From Dethiobacter sp. (GTDB lineage: Bacteria > Bacillota > Dethiobacteria > DTU022): a stretch of 5,806 nucleotides of DNA. This document shows, piece after piece, positions 1 through 4,158 of the stretch. Numbering within the stretch: the first letter of the stretch is position 1; each line of letters starts with the position of its first letter. The position numbers were made by a program, and so were the translations under genes. A model generated the notes under the pieces. That model ran no database searches, was not told the origin of the DNA, and was given only the letters and a program-made list of their open reading frames with translations. The stretch spans positions 1-5,806 of the forward strand of contig JAGXSR010000096.1 in NCBI GenBank assembly GCA_018333405.1. Reading direction: 5' to 3'.

Positions 1-49
1 ATGTTTCACACACATTCTGTTTTGTGATGCCTGTATCATCACAACTCAT
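1..49 (-). CDS. Start of an unidentified gene, truncated by the window edge
   Basis: Only the first 16 codons and one base are present, reading MSCDDTGITKQNVCET. The start is supported by an almost ideal Shine-Dalgarno sequence, AGGAGGT on the minus strand at 63-57, seven bases before the ATG at 49-47. The short peptide contains two cysteines but no recognisable domain, so no function is offered. The gene lies downstream of rsfS in the same direction but about 220 bases away, so it may have its own promoter or be read through from yqeK-rsfS. The call as a real gene rests on the ribosome binding site alone. Confidence 0.5.
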   Translation of the reverse strand, partial: MSCDDTGITKQNVCET

Positions 50-123
50 AGTTTCCACCTCCTGAGACAGCTTCAACACCTTTGATTAGCAGCTATTCAT
101 CAAAATCAAAACAGCTGTTGTGC

Positions 124-143
124 AAAGGATAGATGTATCCTTT
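124..143. terminator. Short perfect hairpin, possible weak terminator or attenuator
   Basis: AAAGGATA at 124-131 pairs perfectly with TATCCTTT at 136-143 around a four-base GATG loop. On the plus strand it runs into two further T residues, giving TTTTT. On the minus strand the hairpin is followed by GCAC after only TTT. The stem is AT-rich and the T tract is short, so termination would be weak in either direction. On the minus strand it lies after rsfS and before the gene starting at 49, where an attenuator or 3' end could fit. Confidence 0.3.
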
Positions 144-190
144 TTCCTCGTTAAAGCTGTCTAAGCGCAGATAAGTAGATTTATGCCAGC

Positions 191-264
191 GGAAACTTGA
201 TAGCTATCCCAATGCCGTGCAAAGATATCCTGCAGACGCTTCAGAGCTATCATCAAGCGTTCCC
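191..264 (-). repeat. Imperfect inverted repeat just downstream of rsfS
   Basis: The plus-strand arm at 191-205 (GGAAACTTGATAGCT) is nearly complementary to the arm at 245-264. The differences are a three-base insertion (ATC) and two extra bases near the outer end. The loop is about 39 bases. It begins five bases after the rsfS stop codon on the minus strand, so it could protect the 3' end of the yqeK-rsfS transcript. There is no T tract, so it is not a canonical intrinsic terminator. Confidence 0.35.
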
Positions 265-268
265 GCCT

Positions 269-640
269 CTATGATCTTGTTTCCTGCATCCTGTAGACCG
301 GCGCTTTACTCCACAGCCTTTCTAAGTCGTAAAATTCCCTGGCCTCAGGTTGGAACAGATGAATAATCAAAGCGCTGTAATCCAGAACGACCCACCATCC
401 TTCCCGGTAGCCCTCAATGCGCAATAGTGAAAAGCCGGCTTCCTTCATATTATCCAGCAGGTGGTCACAGATAGTATGCACCTGGGCCGCAGAATTTCCG
501 GTTGCGATTAAAAAATAGTCGGCCACAACTGATACTTTACCGACTTCCAGCAAAACAGGATCGATCGCTTTTTTATCCGCTGCCAGACGAGCAGCCAAGT
601 GGGCCATATCTCTCGGGTTATCACCCGGTTCCCGTGACAA
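269..640 (-). CDS. rsfS: Ribosomal silencing factor RsfS (Iojap/YbeB/YqeL family)
   Basis: RsfS binds ribosomal protein uL14 on the 50S subunit and blocks joining to the 30S subunit, reducing translation under nutrient limitation. The 123-residue protein shows the family landmarks: DYFLIATGNS at 41-50, EGYREGWWVVLDY at 76-88, and HLFQPEAREFYDLERLW at 94-110. It ends soon after the last motif, as is normal. The given start is TTG at 640-638, preceded by AAAGGTG with a 10-base gap. An in-frame ATG at 607-605 would remove 11 residues, but its upstream sequence is a poorer ribosome site and it shortens the N-terminal helix relative to B. subtilis YqeL. The gene lies six bases after yqeK, in the same order as many Bacillota, so the two are probably co-transcribed. 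Function is assigned from family motifs and is secure; the start is less so. Confidence 0.95.
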   Translation of the reverse strand: MSREPGDNPRDMAHLAARLAADKKAIDPVLLEVGKVSVVADYFLIATGNSAAQVHTICDHLLDNMKEAGFSLLRIEGYREGWWVVLDYSALIIHLFQPEAREFYDLERLWSKAPVYRMQETRS

Positions 641-646
641 ACATAA

Positions 647-1243
647 TCAACACCTTTCGGTATATTTTTCCTGATCCCTGATCCGGGCAATTAAATCATT
701 CCGCAGGTCGACTGAGCCCGGATGTAGCATTAAATCCCGCTTAAGCACCGAATATATGTTCATATTTACTGCAGCCAAGGCGGCCTGATCCAGCCTAAGC
801 CGGGACAACGCCCGCAAGCGCTCTACTCCGTCATAATCACGGTTGGGCTCAATAACATCAGCCAGATAAACCACTTTATCCAGTATACTCATTTCTGCTT
901 TTCCGGTGGTATGCCAGGATATGGCGCTCAAAATTTCCGGGTCTGTAATGCCTAGCTCGGCAGTAACCAGCGCGGCGCCTACCGGCGCATGCAACAGCTT
1001 GCGCCCTTCAACCCAGGTTATCGGATCTACGGGCAGCTTAAACTGGTTTGCCAGCTTGAGCAAAAGCTCAGGTTCCAGCTCTTTGGCGTAATCATGCAAC
1101 AGCCCTGCTAAAAAAGCCTTCCCTTTATTGACCCGGTAGATTCCGGCTAAATCCGCCGCTGTATCCGCGACCCCTAAAGAATGCCGGAGCAGACCTGATG
1201 AGAAACGGCTTTCCAGGATACTTACATATTGATTCAAATCCAT
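647..1243 (-). CDS. yqeK: HD-domain bis(5'-nucleosyl)-tetraphosphatase YqeK
   Basis: YqeK-family proteins are metal-dependent HD-domain hydrolases that cleave diadenosine tetraphosphate symmetrically into two ADP, limiting this stress-linked nucleotide in the cytoplasm. The 198-residue length is typical. The metal-binding residues are visible: H21 in RHSLGVADTA, the H50-D51 pair in LAGLLHDYAKE, H85 in LLHAPVGA, H111 in ISWHTTG, and D129 in KVVYLADVIEPNR. The start is ATG at 1243-1241, with a modest GTGGTG five bases upstream. It is followed after six bases by rsfS. In most Bacillota nadD lies immediately upstream and often overlaps; here the upstream side is a 441-bp intergenic region, so the pair probably has its own promoter. 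The enzyme assignment comes from family knowledge; the motifs are seen directly. Confidence 0.95.
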   Translation of the reverse strand: MDLNQYVSILESRFSSGLLRHSLGVADTAADLAGIYRVNKGKAFLAGLLHDYAKELEPELLLKLANQFKLPVDPITWVEGRKLLHAPVGAALVTAELGITDPEILSAISWHTTGKAEMSILDKVVYLADVIEPNRDYDGVERLRALSRLRLDQAALAAVNMNIYSVLKRDLMLHPGSVDLRNDLIARIRDQEKYTERC

Positions 1244-1283
1244 TTTACACCACTATCACAGCTTTTGATCATGTTGCTGATTG

Positions 1284-1311
1284 ATTATTATTTCCATATA
1301 TATTTGATAAA
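1284..1311 (-). promoter_or_regulatory. Weak candidate promoter for yqeK-rsfS
   Basis: On the minus strand, TTTATC (1311-1306) is followed after 16 bases by AATAAT (1289-1284), which matches five of six bases of the -10 consensus. The yqeK ATG lies about 40 bases further on. The surrounding sequence is AT-rich, as expected for a promoter. The -35 match is poor (three of six), so this is a candidate only. It is offered because nadD is not upstream and yqeK needs a transcription source. Confidence 0.3.
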
Positions 1312-1338
1312 CTTCTCCGCATAAAATTTATTTCCTGC

Positions 1339-1362
1339 CTGCGGCGCGAGCGGCGCCGGCAG
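1339..1362. repeat. GC-rich hairpin in the divergent intergenic region
   Basis: CTGC plus GGCGC (1339-1347) pairs with GCGCC plus GCAG (1353-1357 and 1359-1362), with a single bulged G at 1358 and a five-base loop. TTTCC at 1331-1335 and GGAAA at 1367-1371 could extend it across an internal loop. No T tract follows on either strand, so it is not a standard terminator. It lies upstream of both yqeK and the antiporter operon and could be a transcription boundary or a dispersed repeat. Confidence 0.4.
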
Positions 1363-1402
1363 AGAAGGAAAATAATCCCCTCCCTCACCTCAGCCCCACA
1401 CA

Positions 1403-1440
1403 GGGCAAAGTGGTAATTATCAGGTTTTGCCCCCAGGGGC
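1403..1440. repeat. Two overlapping small inverted repeats
   Basis: GGGCAAA at 1403-1409 is complementary to TTTGCCC at 1426-1432 around a 16-base loop. The overlapping GCCCC/GGGGC pair at 1429-1440 has a two-base spacer. The two pairings share bases 1429-1432 and are mutually exclusive. They lie just before the larger palindromic element. No function can be assigned. Confidence 0.3.
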
Positions 1441-1457
1441 GCGGGAAAGATCTGTAC

Positions 1458-1540
1458 CTATTCAGGGGTTAAACTTAGTTTGAGCGTCATTTGCTCTAAA
1501 CTACAGCGACCGGGAAGCAGCAACCCTGACCCCTGAATAG
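1458..1540. repeat. 83-nt nested palindromic element, possible REP/MITE-like or structured RNA
   Basis: The ends are a perfect 12-bp inverted repeat, CTATTCAGGGGT (1458-1469) and ACCCCTGAATAG (1529-1540). Inside, TAGTTTGAGC (1476-1485) pairs with GCTC-T-AAACTA (1493-1503) around a seven-base loop, leaving one bulged T at 1497. A second pairing, CAGGGGTT (1463-1470) with AACCCTG (1522-1528), competes with the outer stem because CCCTGA/CCCCTGA is tandemly repeated at the right end. On the minus strand the inner hairpin is entered through GTAG, a tetranucleotide that also marks the foot of REP hairpins mobilised by REP-associated (Y1-type) transposases. No transposase gene or target duplication is visible here. 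The architecture is seen directly; its identity as a mobile repeat is inference. Confidence 0.6.
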
Positions 1541-1562
1541 TTAGCGCGGTTCTTAAATGACC

Positions 1563-1601
1563 CCCTGCAAAATGTCAGTTATTGTTGACAAATCAGCAGG
1601 G
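1563..1601. repeat. Inverted repeat overlapping the candidate operon promoter
   Basis: CCCTGC (1563-1568) pairs with GCAGGG (1596-1601), and inside it TGTCA (1573-1577) pairs with TGACA (1586-1590) around an eight-base loop. The inner right arm is part of the TTGACA hexamer at 1585-1590. This dyad could be an operator for a repressor of the antiporter operon, or an RNA hairpin if transcription starts further upstream. No T tract follows, so simple termination is unlikely. Confidence 0.4.
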
Positions 1602-1613
1602 CAGGTGTAGGCT
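1585..1613 (+). promoter_or_regulatory. Candidate sigma-A promoter of the mnh/mbh-like operon
   Basis: A perfect TTGACA (1585-1590) is followed after 17 bases by TAGGCT (1608-1613), which keeps the first, second and last bases of the -10 consensus. Transcription would start near 1620 and give a leader of about 65 bases before mnhE. A different -10-like hexamer, TTTAAT at 1628-1633, has a better -10 score but no recognisable -35 box. Either could be used; neither is firm. Confidence 0.35.
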
Positions 1614-1684
1614 TGGTGAAGAGGATATTTAATTCCGGGTGGATTTCTGAGACGCAAATGGACTGGTGAGGCGGAAAACGCGGC

Positions 1685-2194
1685 ATGGGCGGAAAAAATG
1701 ATAAGAAAACTTTCTGGTTTACTTTTGGCCTGCTCCTGCTGTTTTGGATGCTGATCAGCTGGCGCTTACATTGGCAGCATCTGCTGGTCGGTGTTTTGGC
1801 ATCATGGGGTATTACCAGGATAAATCAGAATTTACTGCTGCTGCCGGCTGAACGGCCGCTGTTGATCAGAGCTACAGCCGGAAAATGGGTAATATATTTT
1901 TATTTACTGGTAGTGGCCATTTTTAAGGCGAACTGGGATGTAGCCAAAATTGTGCTGAAACCTAAACTGGAGATTTCGCCTAGTTTTATTATATACAGGA
2001 CTATGCTCAAAAAACCCTTAAACCAGCTGATCCTGGGCAACTCAATTACGCTGACCCCCGGCACACTGACTGTGGAAACGATTGGTAATGTGTACGTGGT
2101 CCATGCCTTGACACGCGCCGCCGCCGAAGATTGCAGTGAATGGGAAATGATGCACAGGCTAACCGAGATCGAGGAGGTGGAACAGCGTGCTTGA
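1685..2194 (+). CDS. mnhE: Na+/H+ antiporter subunit E (MnhE/MrpE, MbhA-like)
   Basis: MnhE is a small integral membrane subunit of the multi-protein Mrp cation/proton antiporter, and the same family supplies MbhA of membrane-bound hydrogenases. The 169 residues match the usual size. Hydrophobic segments lie around residues 10-26, 32-45 and 66-91, followed by a cytoplasmic domain carrying the family signature NSITLTPGTLTV at 119-130. The start is ATG at 1685. A TGA in the same frame at 1667-1669 rules out a longer form, and the ribosome site (GAGGCGG around 1668-1674) is rather far and weak. It is the first gene of the operon, and its end overlaps the mnhF start by eight bases. Its position matches mbhA in the archaeal Mbh order. 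Family identity is firm; the transported ion cannot be told from this subunit. Confidence 0.93.
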   Translation: MGGKNDKKTFWFTFGLLLLFWMLISWRLHWQHLLVGVLASWGITRINQNLLLLPAERPLLIRATAGKWVIYFYLLVVAIFKANWDVAKIVLKPKLEISPSFIIYRTMLKKPLNQLILGNSITLTPGTLTVETIGNVYVVHALTRAAAEDCSEWEMMHRLTEIEEVEQRA

Positions 2195-2453
2195 GCAGGC
2201 TTTTACAGCGTCCGCTGTTTTGCTGACAGCAGCTACTTTTCTTTGCTTGTACCGCGCCGTCTTGGGGCCGACTGCCGCCGATCGGGTGGTGGCGATCAAT
2301 GTCATCGGCACCAAGGCTGTGGTGATTATTTCCTTGATTTCCTTTGTCTTTCACCAGGAATTTTTTTTAGACGTAGCCATGGTCTACGCTTTAATCAGTT
2401 TTGTATCCACCATCGGCATCGCCAAATATCTGGAAAAAGGCGCATTGGAATAG
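2187..2453 (+). CDS. mnhF: Na+/H+ antiporter subunit F (MnhF/MrpF, MbhB-like)
   Basis: This is a three-helix membrane subunit of Mrp antiporters, essential for assembly and exchange in characterised systems. The 88-residue protein carries the family pattern YRAVLGPTAADRVVAINVIGT at residues 22-42, followed by a second helix and DVAMVYALISFVSTIGIAKYL at 62-82. The aspartates of ADR and LDVA are the usual conserved acidic positions. The GTG start at 2187 sits six bases after a strong AGGAGGTG, while mnhE is still being translated, so the eight-base overlap suggests translational coupling. Length and order agree with mbhB. No anomaly is seen. Confidence 0.93.
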   Translation: MLEQAFTASAVLLTAATFLCLYRAVLGPTAADRVVAINVIGTKAVVIISLISFVFHQEFFLDVAMVYALISFVSTIGIAKYLEKGALE

Positions 2454-2465
2454 GAGGGGAACCGT

Positions 2466-2798
2466 ACGGAGCTGCTGATTTCAGTTTTTCTTCTGGCCGG
2501 CATCTTCTTTTTTATAGTCGGGGTAGCCGGGTTGCTCCGGCTGCCGGATGTTTACTGCCGCCTGCATGCCACCACCAAGTGTGATACTTTAGGCGCGGGG
2601 CTGATTCTGTTTGCCCTGGCCCTTCATGCCGGCGTTTCGGTAGACAGCGCCAAACTGTTGATTATGATTATATTTATCTGGCTGACTAACCCGACCGCTT
2701 CTCACACTATCGCCCGCGCCGCTTACCGCAACAGGGCGCCGGTAGCGGACGGTACCTTAGAGTTGGACAAGACAAAGGAGCAGCCGGCCTGTGACTGA
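2466..2798 (+). CDS. mnhG: Na+/H+ antiporter subunit G (MnhG/MrpG, MbhC-like) with non-canonical start
   Basis: MnhG is a small three-helix Mrp subunit. Its family signature LRLPDVYCRLHATTKCDTLG and the later IWLTNPTASHTIARAAYR are both clear. The frame is open from the mnhF stop at 2451-2453, and residues encoded upstream of 2532 (ELLISVFLLAGIFFFIVGVAG) form the expected first membrane helix, so the true protein must start near 2466. No ATG, GTG or TTG exists in frame between 2454 and 2532. GGAGGGG at 2453-2459 points, with a six-base gap, at ACG 2466; CTG codons at 2472 and 2475 are alternatives. From ACG the product is 110 residues, normal for the family. TTG at 2532 would give 88 residues lacking helix 1. 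A lost base turning GTGACG into GTACG is another explanation. The end overlaps the next gene by eight bases. Confidence 0.88.
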   Translation, partial: TELLISVFLLAGIFFFIVGVAGLLRLPDVYCRLHATTKCDTLGAGLILFALALHAGVSVDSAKLLIMIIFIWLTNPTASHTIARAAYRNRAPVADGTLELDKTKEQPACD

Positions 2799-3030
2799 TC
2801 TCCTGAAATATTTGCTGCTTACTTTTTTGGTAGTCTGTGCCGTGTCTGTAGCCCGCACCCGCGATCTTCTGGCAGCGGTTATAATTTTTACCGCCTACAG
2901 CCTGGTGATGGCTATTGTTTGGCAACTTTTGGCCTCGCCGGATATTGCCATAACTGAAGCGGCCATCGGCGCCGGTGTGACCACGCTGCTCTTACTCGCG
3001 GCAATCAGCAAGACGAGGAGGTATGAATAA
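2791..3030 (+). CDS. mbhD: MbhD-like (DUF4040) subunit, equivalent to part of the MrpA C-terminal region
   Basis: This 79-residue membrane protein has three hydrophobic stretches (about 4-21, 26-46 and 54-73). It carries SPDIAITEAAIGAG at 49-62, the hallmark of the DUF4040/MbhD family. In classical Mrp antiporters this sequence is a segment inside the C-terminal extension of the large MrpA protein; in archaeal Mbh it is the separate subunit MbhD. The acidic residues D51 and E56 within the helix are the conserved polar positions proposed to take part in ion transfer at the MrpA/Mbh interface. The GTG start at 2791 follows AAAGGAG with a 10-base gap and overlaps mnhG by eight bases. Its stop shares one base with the next ATG. 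The family is clear; the role is inferred from homologous complexes. Confidence 0.88.
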   Translation: MTDLLKYLLLTFLVVCAVSVARTRDLLAAVIIFTAYSLVMAIVWQLLASPDIAITEAAIGAGVTTLLLLAAISKTRRYE

Positions 3031-3299
3031 TGCGCAGGCTTTTAACTTTCTTTTTACTGGTGTTGATTGCGCTGGCGCTGACCGTTACCGTGCTGGAAAT
3101 GCCTACCTTCGGCGAGGCCGGAAACCCAACCAACAATGAGGTTCCGCAGCGCTATCTGGAGCAAAGCATCGAGGAGACCGGCGCGCTCAATGTGATCGCC
3201 GGCATAATCATTGACTACCGCGGTTTTGATACCTTGGGCGAAGCAACGGTCCTGTTTGTGGCGATCGCCGCCGCTCTGTCTACTTTGAAGGCGCATTAA
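3030..3299 (+). CDS. mbhE: MbhE-like subunit, equivalent to the end of MrpA
   Basis: This 89-residue protein has an N-terminal membrane helix (about 4-22), a polar stretch with conserved-looking NxxPxRYLEQSIEETGALN (36-54), and a second hydrophobic part containing DYRGFDTLGE at 62-71. The last motif is characteristic of MbhE and the corresponding tail of MrpA. Together with the preceding gene it supplies the C-terminal MrpA region as two separate polypeptides. ATG 3030 overlaps the upstream TAA by one base (TAATG) and lies eight bases after GAGGAGG, indicating tight translational coupling. A 45-base gap follows before mnhB, one of only three real gaps in the operon. Family identity is strong from the motif and context. 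Confidence 0.88.
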   Translation: MRRLLTFFLLVLIALALTVTVLEMPTFGEAGNPTNNEVPQRYLEQSIEETGALNVIAGIIIDYRGFDTLGEATVLFVAIAAALSTLKAH

Positions 3300-3344
3300 A
3301 GTATCTGTTGAAACATTTATTGCCGCTTCCGGCGAGGTGTTATC

Positions 3345-3788
3345 GTGGAAGATCTGATTGTCCGCTATGTCAGCCGTATTGTAGTTCCTTTCGTGCAGCT
3401 TTTCGGGCTGTATGTTGTTTTTCATGGGCATCTTTCGCCCGGCGGCGGTTTTTCCGGCGGCGCCATCATCGGCGCCAGCATGATCCTGTATGCCCTCTCT
3501 TTTAACCTGGCGGCAGGAACGAAGAAAGTATCGCATGATCTATCTCTTATACTGGAGAGCAGCGGCGGGTTGATCTATGCCGGAGTAGGCCTGGCCGCCA
3601 TATTTCTCGGTGCTAATTTTCTGGGCAATAAAGTGGCCGGCATACCGCTCGGCACTCCCGGCAACCTGTTCAGCAGCGGAACGATCATGATCATTACACT
3701 CGGTGTCGGCATTAAAGTGGCCAGTACCATGATCACCCTGTTTTACAGCCTGATCGAAGGAGAGCAAAAAACAGATGAACATTGCTGA
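3345..3788 (+). CDS. mnhB: Na+/H+ antiporter subunit B (MnhB/MrpB, MbhF-like)
   Basis: MnhB is a four-helix Mrp subunit. The 147-residue protein has the defining motif HGHLSPGGGFSGG at residues 27-39, a second helix after it, and GTPGNLFSSGTIMIITLGVGIKVAS at 103-127, both family landmarks. The start is GTG 3345, chosen because GAGGTG ends five bases before it and because the protein then begins just ahead of the first helix, as in relatives. Its last five codons overlap the start of mnhC by 14 bases, the longest overlap in the operon. In Mbh the same family is MbhF, and in many bacteria it is fused to or directly follows MrpA; here it directly follows the two MrpA-tail pieces, keeping that neighbourhood. 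Confidence 0.94.
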   Translation: MEDLIVRYVSRIVVPFVQLFGLYVVFHGHLSPGGGFSGGAIIGASMILYALSFNLAAGTKKVSHDLSLILESSGGLIYAGVGLAAIFLGANFLGNKVAGIPLGTPGNLFSSGTIMIITLGVGIKVASTMITLFYSLIEGEQKTDEHC

Positions 3789-4158
3789 GATTCTGCTGCG
3801 CCTGCACCAGAACAGCTATTATTTTTTTGCGATCATCTTATTTGTTATCGGTTTCCATACTATGCTCACGCATAATAACCTGATTAAAAAGGTAATTGGT
3901 ATGAATATTATGGATACCGCTATTTTTCTTTTTTTTGTGTCCATCGGTTATATCCGCGGCGGGCGGGCGCCGATTCTGGAGCCGGGGGCGGACCACCTGT
4001 ATGTCAACCCGCTGCCCTCAGCGCTGATTCTTACCGGCATTGTGGTAGCCGTCAGCATCACCGCCTATGCTTTGAGCCTGATCGTCAAGCTGTACCAACA
4101 TTACGGCACCATTGACGCCGAGGAGATCATCCGCCTGCGCGGAGGTGAAACATCGTGA
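3775..4158 (+). CDS. mnhC: Na+/H+ antiporter subunit C (MnhC/MrpC, NuoK family, MbhG-like)
   Basis: MnhC is the NuoK-like three-helix subunit that sits between the MrpD and MrpA-type parts and contributes to the ion path. The 127 residues include NNLIKKVIGMNIMDTAIFLFF at 34-54 and the diagnostic YVNPLPSALILTGIVVAVSITAYAL at 76-100, followed by a polar tail typical of bacterial members. The ATG at 3775 is inside the end of mnhB; AAGGAG at 3757-3762 is a little distant (12 bases), so initiation probably benefits from coupling. Its stop overlaps the mnhD GTG by four bases (GTGA). Many NuoK proteins carry conserved intramembrane glutamates; this Mrp-type sequence lacks a clear pair, as is usual for MrpC. 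Confidence 0.94.
   Translation: MNIAEILLRLHQNSYYFFAIILFVIGFHTMLTHNNLIKKVIGMNIMDTAIFLFFVSIGYIRGGRAPILEPGADHLYVNPLPSALILTGIVVAVSITAYALSLIVKLYQHYGTIDAEEIIRLRGGETS

Larger units (their letters stand above)
50..268 (-). other. Intergenic stretch with several inverted repeats between rsfS and the next minus-strand gene
   Basis: This stretch separates the rsfS stop from the ATG at 49. It contains a long imperfect inverted repeat (191-205 with 245-264), a perfect 8-bp hairpin (124-143), and a 7-bp inverted repeat TTTGATT/AATCAAA (81-87 with 104-110). No T-box, c-di-GMP or other riboswitch signature was recognised. Two short open stretches on the minus strand (253-161 and 203-93) lie in different frames and could be a decayed gene, but neither has a convincing start. 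It is best read as a leader or spacer region of unknown role. Confidence 0.5.

Noticed and set aside
50..268. T-box or c-di-GMP riboswitch in the leader of the edge gene
   Set aside because: None of the conserved core sequences of these families was found on the minus strand.
906..1091. Plus-strand 61-residue open frame
   Set aside because: It is antisense to yqeK, whose HD motifs cover the same bases, and it has no convincing ribosome site.
1458..1540. CRISPR repeat or insertion sequence
   Set aside because: There is only one copy of the palindrome, with no spacers, no transposase frame and no flanking target duplication.
1244..1684. A sodium-sensing riboswitch or a small gene upstream of mnhE
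   Set aside because: No recognised riboswitch consensus and no open frame with a ribosome site could be supported; only inverted repeats are visible.
2243..2584. Plus-strand 113-residue frame spanning mnhF and mnhG
   Set aside because: It overlaps two clear family members in another frame and has an R/H/G-rich composition typical of a shadow frame.
3054..3536. Minus-strand 160-residue open frame
   Set aside because: It is antisense to the well-supported mbhE-like and mnhB genes, has low-complexity polar composition and no family motif.
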